A stretch of DNA of 64,000 bases from Nocardioides sp. InS609-2 (GTDB taxonomy: Bacteria; Actinomycetota; Actinomycetes; Propionibacteriales; Nocardioidaceae), in the NCBI RefSeq assembly GCF_023208195.1, contig NZ_CP060034.1, forward strand, positions 1,240,001 through 1,304,000, read 5' to 3'. The position numbers and the translations under genes were made by a program. The notes under the pieces are model-generated. The model was not told the DNA's origin. It saw only the letters and a program-made list of their open reading frames with translations, and ran no database searches. This document shows, one piece after another, positions 40,845 to 50,088 of this stretch; position 1 is the first letter of the stretch; every line of letters starts with the position of its first letter.

Positions 40845-41533
40845 GCGGCCACTCCCGGTCGACGGATCTCGAGCTCGCGGTCGGCCAGCAGCGGGCGGGC
40901 GCCGTACACGAGGTCGGGGCGGACGGCGACCACACTGCCGATGACCAGGCCGGTGATGACCGCCTCACCGATGCCGATGACGACGTGCCAGCCGACCATC
41001 GCGGTGAACACCGCGCCGGCGTCGACCGGCACCGTGCCGCCGATGGCGAAGAGGGCGCTGAAGGCGGTGGCGGCGACGGGCACGCTGACCAGGGCGCCCA
41101 CCGCGGCCGCCGGGGCGACCAGGGCGACCCGCTTGGGCAGGACGCTGCGCAGGAGCACGAAGACTCCCCAGCCAACGACCACGCCGACCAGGGCCATGAG
41201 CGTGATGTTGGTGCCGATGGCGGTGATGCCGCCGTCGGCCATCAGCAGCGCCTGCACCAGCAGCACGACGCTGATGCAGAGCACGGCGGTGAAGGGTCCG
41301 ACGAGTACGGCGGCGAGCGCCCCGCCGAGGAGGTGGCCGCTGGTGCCGGCACCCACCGGGAAGTTCATCATCTGACCGGCGAACACGAAGGTGGCCACGA
41401 GGCCGGCCATCGGTGCGGTCTTGTCGTCGAGCTCGCGGCGCGCGCCCCGAAGCGCCACGGCGACGCCGGCGGCCGCGACCACGCCGGTGGCGATCGAGGT
41501 CTGTGCGTCGAGGAATCCGTCGGGCACGTGCAC
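40841..41533 (-). CDS. ECF metal-binding subunit (CbiM/NikM)
   Basis: 230 aa. GTG at 41531-41533 is chosen because the family needs fMet-His at the N-terminus (here HVPDGFLD) to make the Met-His metal site; longer starts would destroy it. Seven hydrophobic helices; second metal ligand region FVFAGQMMNFPVGAGTSGH. Cobalt and nickel versions cannot be told apart by these motifs. The Nur-type box upstream favours nickel. Confidence 0.9.
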   Translation of the reverse strand: MHVPDGFLDAQTSIATGVVAAAGVAVALRGARRELDDKTAPMAGLVATFVFAGQMMNFPVGAGTSGHLLGGALAAVLVGPFTAVLCISVVLLVQALLMADGGITAIGTNITLMALVGVVVGWGVFVLLRSVLPKRVALVAPAAAVGALVSVPVAATAFSALFAIGGTVPVDAGAVFTAMVGWHVVIGIGEAVITGLVIGSVVAVRPDLVYGARPLLADRELEIRRPGVAA

Positions 41534-41594
41534 GAGTGGCCGCCTCCGGTCGGTAGATTCTGGGGTGATTGATCTGGACAGCATCGTCACACTA

Positions 41595-41611
41595 TTGCAA
41601 CTTGGTTGCAA
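41595..41611. promoter_or_regulatory. Nur-type box TTGCAA-N5-TTGCAA
   Basis: TTGCAA (41595-41600), CTTGG, TTGCAA (41606-41611). Matches the Streptomyces Nur motif tTGCaa-N5-ttGCAA. It lies 62 bp before the M-subunit start and 30 bp before the divergent peroxiredoxin ATG, so it could act on either promoter. Confidence 0.75.
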
Positions 41612-41640
41612 CAACACCCCTCGGGTCACAGGAGCTTCGA

Positions 41641-42111
41641 ATGACTGAACGCCTTACCGTCGGCGACACCGCCCCCGACTTCACCCTCACCTCCGACACG
41701 GGCGAGAGCGTCACGCTCTCCGACCTGCGCGGGCGCTCGGTGATCGTCTACTTCTACCCGGCGGCGATGACGCCCGGCTGCAGCACGCAAGCGTGCGACT
41801 TCACCGACTCGCTGTCCTCCTTGCAGGCCGCGGGCTACGAGGTCCTCGGCATCTCCCCCGACGAGCCTGCGATGCTCGCGAAGTTCCGCGAGAGCGACGG
41901 TCTCACCATCACGCTGCTCTCCGACCCCGACCGGTCCACCCTCGCGGCGTACGCCGCGTTCGGTGAGAAGAAGCTCTACGGCAAGCTCGTCGAGGGCGTC
42001 ATCCGCTCGACGATCGTGGTCGACCCGGAGGGCAAGGTCGCCGTCGCGCAGTACAACGTGAAGGCCACTGGGCACGTCGCGAAGCTGCGGCGGGATCTCG
42101 GCCTCGACTGA
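41641..42111 (+). CDS. bcp: Peroxiredoxin, BCP/PrxQ type
   Basis: 156 aa, ATG 41641 after AGGAG. Peroxidatic C47 and resolving C52 in AAMTPGCSTQACDF (C-x4-C, PrxQ type). Reduces hydroperoxides with thioredoxin. Divergent from the metal transporter. Confidence 0.9.
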   Translation: MTERLTVGDTAPDFTLTSDTGESVTLSDLRGRSVIVYFYPAAMTPGCSTQACDFTDSLSSLQAAGYEVLGISPDEPAMLAKFRESDGLTITLLSDPDRSTLAAYAAFGEKKLYGKLVEGVIRSTIVVDPEGKVAVAQYNVKATGHVAKLRRDLGLD

Positions 42112-42239
42112 CTCCACGGCCCGGACGTCCTGCGATCTGGCTGCCCGGGTACTGCCCGGGTGGCCCACTTCGCATGACGTCCCGGGAGCCCGGGTCGCGT
42201 CTCCGACGACCGGGTAGACCTCAGTAGGGTGAGCCCCGA

Positions 42240-42321
42240 GCCGAAGTGGTGGAACTGGCAGACACGCGGCACTTAGGATGCCGTGCCTTCGGGCGTGGGG
42301 GTTCAAGTCCCCCCTTCGGCA
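42240..42321 (+). tRNA. tRNA-Leu(UAG)
   Basis: Class II tRNA: acceptor GCCGAAG/CTTCGGC, anticodon loop CTTAGGA (TAG), extended variable arm TGCCTTCGGGCG, T-arm GGGGG-TTCAAGT-CCCCC, discriminator A. CCA not encoded. A TAGGGT -10 box sits at 42225-42230. Confidence 0.93.
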
Positions 42322-42369
42322 CTGTGCGATTTCGTCGACCAATGGTTCGGTCCTGACCGGGGTCCGGTC

Positions 42370-42828
42370 ATGGACTCCGCGCTCATCACCGTCGGGCTGC
42401 CCATCGCCCTCGCGATCATCATGTTCGGGCTCGGCCTCGCCCCGACGCGCGACGACTCCCGGCGGGTCGGCGCGCACCGAAGGCGGTCGTGGTGGCGCTG
42501 GCCTGCCAGCTCGTCGTACTGCCGGCGATGTGCTTCGGCCTGGTGGACGCCTTCGGCCTGAGCCCGCTGCTCGGCATCAGCATTGGCATGATGCTGCTGG
42601 TGTCGTCGCCGGGAGGTACGACGGCCAACCTGTTCAGCCACCTCTTCCACGGTGACGTCGCGCTCAACCGCCGCGCAGTCGATCGCCTCGTCGATGGAGA
42701 TCGACGTGCACAAACGGCACGCGGGCGGTCTTCGTTGCCCTGGAGGTGCTCGACAGCACCGAGATCTCGGTGCCGGCCGCGGTCTACTCGCTGCTGATGT
42801 TCGTCCTCACCAGCACCGACGCCACCTG
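42370..42828 (+). pseudogene. BASS-family transporter remnant, multiply frameshifted
   Basis: Starts MDSALITVGLPIALAIIMFG then shifts to a frame with VALACQLVVLPAMCFGLVDA and ISIGMMLLVSSPGGTTANLF, then HLFHGDVALN, and later VFVALEVLDS and VYSLLMF. These are successive pieces of a bile acid:sodium symporter-type protein (normally about 300 aa) within 153 codons, with at least two frame changes and internal loss. Its 3' end overlaps rdgB on the other strand. Confidence 0.7.
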
Positions 42829-43407
42829 AGGGGCGATCTCGCGCAACGCCTTGCCCCGGTGGGAGATCGCGTCCTTCTCGGCGGTGTCGAGCTCGGCGGT
42901 CGTGACGTCGTGACCGTCGGCGGCGAAGAGCACGTCGTAGCCGAAACCACCCGCGCCGCGGACCTCGCCGATGATGCGGCCGTCCATCCGGCCGTGCACC
43001 ACGAGCTCGGTGCCATCGGGGTGGCAGAACGCGACCGCGCAGACGAAGTGGGCGCCACGACGGTCAGCAGGTACGTCGGCGAGCTGGTCGAGCAGGAGCG
43101 CGTTGTTGCGGGCGTCGGACTTCGGCGGACCCGACCACCGCGCCGAGAGCACGCCCGGCATGCCCTTGAGCGCGTCGACGCAAAGGCCGCTGTCGTCGGC
43201 CAGGCTCGGCAAACCGGTCGCAGCCAGACCGGCCCTCGCCTTCAGCAGCGCGTTGCCCTCGAAGTCGGGCTGGTCCTCGACCGGCTCGTCGTACGTCGGC
43301 ACGCCGCCCTGGCCGACGACCTCGATGCCCGGGGCGTGCTCGGCCAGGATGCGCTGCATCTCGGCCAGCTTCTTGGCGTTGCGCGACGCCAGGAAGACGC
43401 GGCTCAC
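42784..43407 (-). CDS. rdgB: XTP/dITP diphosphatase
   Basis: 207 aa, GTG at 43405-43407 overlapping the rph stop (GTGA). Start [14 protein letters not shown], then [12 protein letters not shown] and SARWSGPP, and [18 protein letters not shown]. Hydrolyses deaminated purine triphosphates. The rph-rdgB pair is standard in actinobacteria. Confidence 0.93.
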   Translation of the reverse strand: MSRVFLASRNAKKLAEMQRILAEHAPGIEVVGQGGVPTYDEPVEDQPDFEGNALLKARAGLAATGLPSLADDSGLCVDALKGMPGVLSARWSGPPKSDARNNALLLDQLADVPADRRGAHFVCAVAFCHPDGTELVVHGRMDGRIIGEVRGAGGFGYDVLFAADGHDVTTAELDTAEKDAISHRGKALREIAPQVASVLVRTNISSE

Positions 43408-44129
43408 AGAGCCAGCGCCTCGCGCTGCATGCGGGTCAGGTCGGCGCAGCCCTTCTCGCCCAGCGCAAGCAGCGCGTCGAGCTCGGCGCGCGAGAAGACG
43501 GCACCCTCGGCCGTGCCCTGGACCTCGACGAAGCCACCGTCGCCGGTGATCACGATGTTCATGTCGGTCTCGGCGCGGACGTCCTCCTCGTAGGGCAGAT
43601 CGAGGCGCGGCACGCCGTCGATGATGCCGACGCTGACGGCGGCGACGGAGCCGGTGAGCGGCTCGCCGGTCAGCGAGCCGGCCTCGCGCAGGCTCGCGAC
43701 GGCATCGGCGAGGGCGACGTACGCACCGGTGATGGCGGCCGTGCGCGTGCCGCCGTCGGCCTGCAGCACGTCGCAGTCGAGCTGGATGGTGTTCTCGCCG
43801 AGGGCCTTGTAGTCGATGACGGCGCGCAGCGAGCGGCCGATCAGGCGGGAGATCTCGTGGGTGCGGCCGCCGATGCGGCCCTTGACCGACTCCCGGTCGG
43901 AGCGGGTGTTGGTCGACGCGGGGAGCATGGCGTACTCGGCGGTGACCCAGCCGAGGCCGGAGCCCTTGCGCCAGCGCGGCACGCCGGCCGATGCCGAGGC
44001 GGCGCACAGCACGCGGGTGCGGCCGAACTCGACGAGCACCGAGCCGGCGGCGTGGTCGAGCCAGTTGCGGGTGATCTTGATGTCGCGGAGCTGGTCGTCG
44101 GCACGGCCGTCGGCACGGGTTGAAGTCAT
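43404..44129 (-). CDS. rph: Ribonuclease PH
   Basis: 241 aa, ATG at 44127-44129, with TAGGAT 7 nt upstream. [49 protein letters not shown] and [14 protein letters not shown] are the phosphate and RNA contacts of RNase PH. Trims tRNA 3' ends phosphorolytically. Confidence 0.95.
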   Translation of the reverse strand: MTSTRADGRADDQLRDIKITRNWLDHAAGSVLVEFGRTRVLCAASASAGVPRWRKGSGLGWVTAEYAMLPASTNTRSDRESVKGRIGGRTHEISRLIGRSLRAVIDYKALGENTIQLDCDVLQADGGTRTAAITGAYVALADAVASLREAGSLTGEPLTGSVAAVSVGIIDGVPRLDLPYEEDVRAETDMNIVITGDGGFVEVQGTAEGAVFSRAELDALLALGEKGCADLTRMQREALAL

Positions 44130-44136
44130 GGTGGGG

Positions 44137-44142
44137 ATCCTA
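44137..44142 (-). promoter_or_regulatory. -10 box TAGGAT for rph (leaderless type)
   Basis: TAGGAT on the minus strand, 7 nt before the ATG. Confidence 0.5.
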
Positions 44143-44256
44143 GGTTGGGGCATGGACAGCCCCGAAATGTTGGACCGGGCCCGGTCGCCCCCGTGGGACG
44201 TCCGGACCCGGTACCTGCCCCCTCCCCCGAGGGGAGAGCAGTCTGTGGGGTGCTGA

Positions 44257-45057
44257 CTACTTGAACTCGATGCGCAGCAGGCGTGCGATGCCGAGGACCA
44301 GCGGGATGACCAGCCAGATGGTGCCGGAGGTGGCGATCTGTGCCCACTGCTCACCCGTCGGGGTGTAGTCGCCCATGAAGAGGGGCTTCTGCGCGGTGTT
44401 GAACTCGATCCACGGTGCGAACTTCTCGAAGCCCGAGCTGAGCGAGCCCAGGATGCCGACCGCGATCGGCAGGATCAGGCTGTAGACGAAGTAGCCGACG
44501 ATCGCCGCCGGGGTGTTCATGATCAGGGTGGCGATCGCGAAGCCGATCAGGACACCGATCGCGTTGGAGAGCACGAAGCCGTTGAAGAGAAGGTTGCCGT
44601 CGACGGTCCACTCGGGAGACGCGCCGGCGGCCGAGCCGACGAGCGTGCCGACGACCGCGATCAGCGCGGCCAGCACCATCACGGCGACCGCGAGCGCGAA
44701 GCCGGCCAGGAACTTGGCGACCACGACCCTCGACCGTCGGGGCTCGAGGGTGAACGTCACCAGGCCGTTGCGCTGGCTGGCCTCGCTGGTGACGAGCATG
44801 ATGATGAGGATCGGCATGAAGTAGCCGAGCACGCCGCCGGCGACGCCCAGGAAGTCGCCGTAGTCCTTCGCGTCGTCGGGCGCTGCGAACGCGTAGATGA
44901 CCTCGACCACCAGGACCAGGGCCAGGATCGACAGGGCGAACCATCGACCGGCACGGGTGTCGAGCGCCTTGCGGAGCTCCACCTTGGCCAGTCGGCTCAT
45001 CGGGACCTGCGGGGTCGACGTGAGGTCGATCATCGAGGGGGCAGCGGTGGTGCTCAT
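44257..45057 (-). CDS. ABC-2 type exporter membrane subunit
   Basis: 266 aa. Six hydrophobic helices, first after a basic N-terminus ([20 protein letters not shown]). [18 protein letters not shown] resembles the cytoplasmic loop of ABC-2 permeases. Overlaps the ATPase gene by 4 nt. Substrate unknown. Confidence 0.85.
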   Translation of the reverse strand: MSTTAAPSMIDLTSTPQVPMSRLAKVELRKALDTRAGRWFALSILALVLVVEVIYAFAAPDDAKDYGDFLGVAGGVLGYFMPILIIMLVTSEASQRNGLVTFTLEPRRSRVVVAKFLAGFALAVAVMVLAALIAVVGTLVGSAAGASPEWTVDGNLLFNGFVLSNAIGVLIGFAIATLIMNTPAAIVGYFVYSLILPIAVGILGSLSSGFEKFAPWIEFNTAQKPLFMGDYTPTGEQWAQIATSGTIWLVIPLVLGIARLLRIEFK

Positions 45058-45968
45058 GCCTGGGCTCCTTCGGGGAGTACGTCGCGCTGGGTGTCGGAGG
45101 TGAGCTCGAGGAAGAGATCCTCGAGTCCGCCGTCAGCGGAGCGGAGGTCGGTCAGGACGATGGTGTTGTCGGCAGCCACGCGGCCGACGTCGACCGGAGC
45201 GGACTCGACGCGCAGGCCGGCGCCGGCGGGCGCGACGGAGTAGCCCTCGTGCTCGAGGGCCTTGGTGAGCAGGTCGTTGTCGAGCGACGAGACGTTGGTG
45301 GTGTCGTGCTTGGCACCGGCGAGCAGCGACGCCTTGTCGCCCTGGGCGACAATCTTGCCGCGGCCGATGAGGATCATCTCGTCGGCGATCAGCTCGACCT
45401 CGTTGAGCAGGTGGCTGGACAGCAGTACGGTGCCACCGCGGTCGGCGTACCCCTTGAGGAGCCCGCGCATCCACCGGATGCCGGCGGGGTCGAGACCGTT
45501 GGCGGGCTCGTCGAGGATCAGCACCGACGGGTCACCGAGCAGGGCGTGGGCGATGCCGAGGCGCTGCTTCATGCCGAGCGAGTAGTTGCGCAGTCGGCGC
45601 TTGGCCTCGGTCTTGTCGAGCGAGACCAGCTCGAGCATCTCGTCGACGCGGGAGGCGGGCAGGCCCATCGTCTCGGCGCCGATGCTCAGGATCTCGCGGC
45701 CGGTGCGACCGGCGTGCTGGGCCGAGGCGTCGAGGAGCACGCCCACGTGCCGGCCGGGGTTGGGAATGTCCTGGTAGAGGTGACCGCCAATGGTGACGCG
45801 GCCCGCGGACGGCGCGGTGAGGCCGACCATGATGCGCATCGTGGTGGTCTTGCCGGCGCCGTTGGGACCGAGGAAGCCGGTCACGCGGCCGGGCTGGCAG
45901 GCAAAGCTGACGTCATCGACCGCACGGAAGTTTCCGTACGACTTGGAGAGACCTTCAACGGTGATCAT
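45054..45968 (-). CDS. ABC exporter ATPase
   Basis: 304 aa, ATG at 45966-45968. Walker A FLGPNGAGKTTTMR, signature YSLGMKQRL, Walker B VLILDEPANGLDP, H-loop SSHLLNEVE, then a C-terminal domain of about 90 residues. Drug/antibiotic-export type. A kinase/regulator pair lies divergently upstream and is a likely controller. Confidence 0.9.
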   Translation of the reverse strand: MITVEGLSKSYGNFRAVDDVSFACQPGRVTGFLGPNGAGKTTTMRIMVGLTAPSAGRVTIGGHLYQDIPNPGRHVGVLLDASAQHAGRTGREILSIGAETMGLPASRVDEMLELVSLDKTEAKRRLRNYSLGMKQRLGIAHALLGDPSVLILDEPANGLDPAGIRWMRGLLKGYADRGGTVLLSSHLLNEVELIADEMILIGRGKIVAQGDKASLLAGAKHDTTNVSSLDNDLLTKALEHEGYSVAPAGAGLRVESAPVDVGRVAADNTIVLTDLRSADGGLEDLFLELTSDTQRDVLPEGAQA

Positions 45969-46085
45969 GACGAGGAGTCTGCCGAGATCCGGGCACCGGC
46001 ACATCCGTCCCGGGGCTCGTCGTACCAGACCAAAGTAGGGGTCCGTCCGGTCCCCGGGACGGCTGTCACGCCGCCGATGTGCGCC

Positions 46086-46091
46086 TAGCCT
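46086..46091 (+). promoter_or_regulatory. -10 box TAGCCT for the sensor kinase (leaderless type)
   Basis: TAGCCT, 6 nt before GTG 46098; this spacing favours 46098 over the TTG at 46092. Confidence 0.5.
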
Positions 46092-46097
46092 TTGCAG

Positions 46098-47255
46098 GTG
46101 GAAGAGCCGAGACCGGAGCAGTACCAGCCGCCGCTGCGGTGGAACTCCCACGCGTGGCGGCTCGCGCTGTGTGTCGGCATCTCGCTGCTCGTCTGGGTGC
46201 CGGTCGCCGAAGCGCAGGCCGAGCGCTACCCGCTCTTCTTGGTCCTTGATCTCGGACTCGGCGCCATCGCGTACGTACTGGTCTTCTGGCGCCGGCGCTG
46301 GCCCTTCGCCATCGCCGTCATCCTGGGCGTGATGTCGCTGTTCTCCGGGATCGCGGCCGGCCCGGGCACCCTGGCGGCCGTCTCGCTGGCAACCCGACGC
46401 CGGCTCGTGCCGATCGTCATCGCGGGCGTGGTCGCCCTGGTCGCCGGCCAGGGCTACACAGACATGCAGCCCTACCCCAACGACGACCCGGTCTGGCTCA
46501 CCTTCGCGTTCAGCACGGTGATCACGATCGGCATCATGGGCTGGGGCATGTTCATCGGATCTCGCCGTGAGCTGATGTGGACGCTGGAGAACCGGGCCAT
46601 CCGCGCCGAGACCGAGCAGGAGCTGCGCAGCGAGCAGGCCCGCGGCAACGAACGCTCGCGGATCGCCCGCGAGATGCACGACGTGCTCGCCCACCGCATC
46701 TCGCAGATCTCCATGCACTCCGGAGCGCTCGCCTTCCGCTCAGACCTCGACGCAGACGCCCTGCGTGAGGGAATCGCTGAGATCCACGGCCACGCCAACG
46801 ACGCGCTCACCGACCTGCGCGGCGTGCTCGGCGTGCTGCGCGACGAGGACGGCCGGCTCACTCACCAGCCGCAGCCGACGTACGACGACCTGCCGGACCT
46901 CGTCGCCGAGGCGCGCACCCTCGGCATGCACGTGGAGTTCAACGACCTGCTGGACGGGCAGTCGCCGCCCGAGATCGTCGGCCGGACGCTCTACCGGATC
47001 GTGCAAGAGGGGCTCACCAACGCCCGCAAGCATGCACCGGGCGCCCTTGTCACGGTCGAGGTCAGCGGCGGTCCCGACACGGGGGTCGACGTGGTGATGC
47101 GCAACCCGCTCGGCTTCGGCCGGAGCGTCGCGCCCACTTCCGGCCTCGGCCTGATCGGCCTTTCCGAACGCACCCTCCTGCGGGGCGGTCACCTCAAGCA
47201 CCGCCGCGAGGGTGCAGAGTTCGTCCTGCACGGCTGGATACCGTGGGCGGTGTGA
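46098..47255 (+). CDS. NarL/DesK-type sensor histidine kinase
   Basis: 385 aa, GTG 46098. Four to five membrane helices (about 18-155), dimerisation helix with H-box ERSRIAREMHDVLAHRISQI, then a short HATPase domain (IVQEGLTNARKHAP, GLGLIGLSER). HisKA_3 family. Its stop overlaps the regulator GTG. Divergent from the ABC exporter, which it probably controls. Confidence 0.9.
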   Translation: MEEPRPEQYQPPLRWNSHAWRLALCVGISLLVWVPVAEAQAERYPLFLVLDLGLGAIAYVLVFWRRRWPFAIAVILGVMSLFSGIAAGPGTLAAVSLATRRRLVPIVIAGVVALVAGQGYTDMQPYPNDDPVWLTFAFSTVITIGIMGWGMFIGSRRELMWTLENRAIRAETEQELRSEQARGNERSRIAREMHDVLAHRISQISMHSGALAFRSDLDADALREGIAEIHGHANDALTDLRGVLGVLRDEDGRLTHQPQPTYDDLPDLVAEARTLGMHVEFNDLLDGQSPPEIVGRTLYRIVQEGLTNARKHAPGALVTVEVSGGPDTGVDVVMRNPLGFGRSVAPTSGLGLIGLSERTLLRGGHLKHRREGAEFVLHGWIPWAV

Positions 47256-47923
47256 CCATCTCCGAGACACCTGTCACCAGGGTGCTGATCGTCGACGACG
47301 ACCCGCTGGTGCGCTCGGCGCTAAGCCTGATGCTGGGCGGGCAGCCCGACCTCGAGGTCGTCGGCGAGGCCGCCGACGGACGCGCGGGCATCAGCCAGGT
47401 CGGCGCGCTCTCGCCGGACGTCGTACTCATGGACATCCGGATGCCGGTGCTCAACGGTCTGGAGGCCACCCGCCTGCTGCACGAGCGACCGGAGCCGCCG
47501 CGGGTGATCGTGTTGACCACGTTCGACGCCGACGACTACGTCGTGGGTGCGCTCGAGGCCGGCGCCGACGGCTTCCTGATGAAGGACACTCCCCCGGCCG
47601 CCATCGTCGATGCGATCCGCAAGGTGGCCGACGGCGAGGCGATGCTCTCCCCCACGGCCACCCGCACCGTCGTCGACCGGCTCCGCAGCAGCGGCTCGGA
47701 CGCGCGCACCGCCGAGGCCGAGAAGCGCCTGGCCCTGCTCACCGACCGCGAGCGCCAGGTGGCCATCGCGGTGGGCCACGGCCTGAGCAATGCCGAGATC
47801 GCCGGCGAGCTCTACCTCTCGGTGCCCACGGTCAAGGCGCACGTCTCGCGGCTGTTCGAGAAGCTCGGCACCACCAACCGCGTGCAGATCGCGATCTGCG
47901 TGCACGACGCCGGCCTGGCCTGA
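47252..47923 (+). CDS. NarL/FixJ-family response regulator
   Basis: 223 aa, GTG 47252 overlapping the kinase stop (GTG 47243 is also in frame). Receiver: LIVDDDPLVR, phospho-Asp in VVLMDIRMP, LTTF and MKD. LuxR-type helix-turn-helix: LTDRERQVAIAVGHGLSNAE then LSVPTVKAHVSRLFEKLG. Partner of the kinase encoded just upstream. Confidence 0.93.
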   Translation: MTISETPVTRVLIVDDDPLVRSALSLMLGGQPDLEVVGEAADGRAGISQVGALSPDVVLMDIRMPVLNGLEATRLLHERPEPPRVIVLTTFDADDYVVGALEAGADGFLMKDTPPAAIVDAIRKVADGEAMLSPTATRTVVDRLRSSGSDARTAEAEKRLALLTDRERQVAIAVGHGLSNAEIAGELYLSVPTVKAHVSRLFEKLGTTNRVQIAICVHDAGLA

Positions 47924-48008
47924 GACGGCCAGGTCCGACCGAGGAACGAGGTCGCGTGAGCGCGTCGAAACTCGGTGAGGCGCGCAGGGACGAGTGCCGG
48001 GGCGCGCC

Positions 48009-49949
48009 TCACTCGGGTGCCCGGCCAACCTGCGGGCACACCGCGAGCAGGTACGTCCGCCGGTGCCGTGGGTCGTCGTCACGACGGGCCCGCTCGGGGA
48101 CCGGCCCGCTGGCCACGGCCCGGTGGTGGCTGAAGGATGACTCGAGCATTCCCTCACCGCGGGTCAGCCCGGGCAGCTGCTGCTGCAGCTCGTGCACGGC
48201 GACCGCGGGCACCTCGCCCTCGACGTGCGCCACGTCGCCGCGCACGGACGACGCATCCGGTACGCCACGCAGCCTGGCCACCGCTGCGAGCACCGCGCCG
48301 AGGGTGTCGACCGGCACTTCTGCCCGGAAGGCGTGCACCGGCTCGTGGACGACGGTGCCGGCCCGGAGCAGGGCGGTCATCAGCATCAGCGGCGCCATCG
48401 CCCGGAAGTCGGCGGAGGTGCTGCACATGCTCTTGTCGAACGTGCCGTGGGCGTGGCTCTGCCGCGGGTAGTACTGCGACGAGGTCAGCGTCACGACGCA
48501 GTCGGTCACCGGCCAGCCATGGATGCCCTCGGTGAGCAGGCCACGCACGCCGTCCTCGATCGCGCTGAAGAAGGCGGATGGCATCGAGCCGCGCTCGACG
48601 CCCAGCCGGAAGGCGACCCCGGACCCGTCCGGGGCCGGCCCGACGCGCAGGCCGACGCCGGCCAGGAACGGGTTGTGGTCGTCGTCGATGCGCTCCGCGT
48701 GCTCGCCGGTGCCGACGACCCGCTCGATGCAGACCGGTGTGGTCGGCGCAAAGCCGACCAGGACGCCGTACTCCTCGGCGAGAGTGGTCTCGAGCACCTC
48801 CTTCTGCACCTCACCGTAGAGCGCAACCGACAGCTCGCCGGTGAGCTCGTGGCGGCGCAGCCCGAGCATCGGGTCCTGGTCGGTGACCTGCACCAGAGCC
48901 GCGTGCAGCGCCCCACCGTCGGCCTCGACCAACGGCGTCACCACGGTCTCGAGCACGGGCGGCGGGAAGCTCGGCGCCTCGTCTTGGCTGTCCTCTCCCA
49001 CCGGGTCGCCGATGCGCGCGTGCGCCAGCCCCCGCAGCCGGCCGATCCGGCCACCGACCAGGGCATCGACGCCGTGTGTGGCGCCGTGCTCGGCCAGATC
49101 GATGCCGGTGACCCGATCCTCTTCCCCGTCGCCGAACGGCAGCCGGTCACGGGTGTGCAGGGTGCCCTCGACCATCCGCACCCAGGCCAGCTTCTCGCCG
49201 GTGGGGCCGCGCTCGATCTTGAAGACGGTTCCCCGGACCGGCCCGTCGGGTCGCTCGCGGGTCACGGGCAGCAGGGTGGTCAGCTGACCGAGTAACGCCT
49301 CCACGCCGGCGCCGGTGATGGCGGAGCCGAACAGCAGCGGGTGCACGCGTGCGCGGTGCGTCTGCTCGGCCAGGGCTGTCGCGAGGCGCCCGTCATCGAT
49401 GGGCTTCCCGGCGACGTAGTCGGCCAGCAGGTCGTCGTCGTGCTGGGTCAGCACATCGAGGAGCTCGGTGCTGCTCGCGCCGTCGAGGTCGACGACCGCG
49501 GGCGTGAGCCGCTGCCGGATCTCGGCCACCAGGTCGTCGTGCCGCGCCCCGCGCCGGTCGATCTTGTTGGCGAACAGCACCGTCGGGATGCCCAGCTGTT
49601 GCAGGGCGCGCATCAGCACCCGGGTCTGGGCCTGCACGCCCTCGACCGCGGAGATGACGAGTACGACGCCGTCGAGCACACCGAGGACCCGCTCGACCTC
49701 GGCGATGAAGTCGGGGTGCCCCGGGGTGTCGATGAGGTTGACGGTGACGCCGTCGACCTCGAACGACACGACGGCCGAGCGGATGGTGATGCCCCGGCGC
49801 CGCTCGAGCTCGAGCGAGTCGGTGCGGGTGCTCCCGGCGTCGACACTGCCGGGTTCGTCGACGACTCCCGCGACGTACAGGAGTCGTTCGGTCAGGGTGG
49901 TCTTACCGGCGTCGACGTGCGCCAGGATCCCCAGGTTGAGTACGTGCAT
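48009..49949 (-). CDS. Ribosomal protection GTPase, Otr(A)/Tet(M)-like
   Basis: 646 aa, the normal length. G1 AHVDAGKTTL, G2 RGITI, G3 DTPGH, G4 NKID. Domain IV carries YYPRQSHAHG and CSTSADFRAMAPLMLM, corresponding to the PxSTPADFRxLAP region of Tet(M) and closer to Otr(A). Such EF-G paralogues eject tetracyclines from the ribosome. A chromosomal core setting without mobile elements suggests an old resident gene; actual resistance is unproven. Confidence 0.85.
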   Translation of the reverse strand: MHVLNLGILAHVDAGKTTLTERLLYVAGVVDEPGSVDAGSTRTDSLELERRRGITIRSAVVSFEVDGVTVNLIDTPGHPDFIAEVERVLGVLDGVVLVISAVEGVQAQTRVLMRALQQLGIPTVLFANKIDRRGARHDDLVAEIRQRLTPAVVDLDGASSTELLDVLTQHDDDLLADYVAGKPIDDGRLATALAEQTHRARVHPLLFGSAITGAGVEALLGQLTTLLPVTRERPDGPVRGTVFKIERGPTGEKLAWVRMVEGTLHTRDRLPFGDGEEDRVTGIDLAEHGATHGVDALVGGRIGRLRGLAHARIGDPVGEDSQDEAPSFPPPVLETVVTPLVEADGGALHAALVQVTDQDPMLGLRRHELTGELSVALYGEVQKEVLETTLAEEYGVLVGFAPTTPVCIERVVGTGEHAERIDDDHNPFLAGVGLRVGPAPDGSGVAFRLGVERGSMPSAFFSAIEDGVRGLLTEGIHGWPVTDCVVTLTSSQYYPRQSHAHGTFDKSMCSTSADFRAMAPLMLMTALLRAGTVVHEPVHAFRAEVPVDTLGAVLAAVARLRGVPDASSVRGDVAHVEGEVPAVAVHELQQQLPGLTRGEGMLESSFSHHRAVASGPVPERARRDDDPRHRRTYLLAVCPQVGRAPE

Positions 49950-50088
49950 GCTGCTCCATGTCCCAGAAGGTGTGCGGCCTGGACATCGGAGCTGCTCGCA
50001 TCGGGGTTACCTCTCGACTCGTGGTGGCACGGAAGGCGCCACATCGGCAGCCAAGCAGCCGAGGGGCGCCGGCTCAACCGGTTATCGG

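Noticed and set aside
40395..41375. 326-codon plus-strand frame opposite the metal transporter
   Set aside because: Antisense shadow of the Q, N and M subunit genes, which have clear family motifs.
41534..41640. Cobalamin riboswitch before the CbiM-type gene
   Set aside because: The gap is only 107 bp and lacks a B12-box-like sequence; the Nur-type repeat explains regulation better.
46092..46097. TTG start for the sensor kinase
   Set aside because: GTG 46098 sits at the correct distance from TAGCCT for a leaderless start and gives a normal N-terminus.
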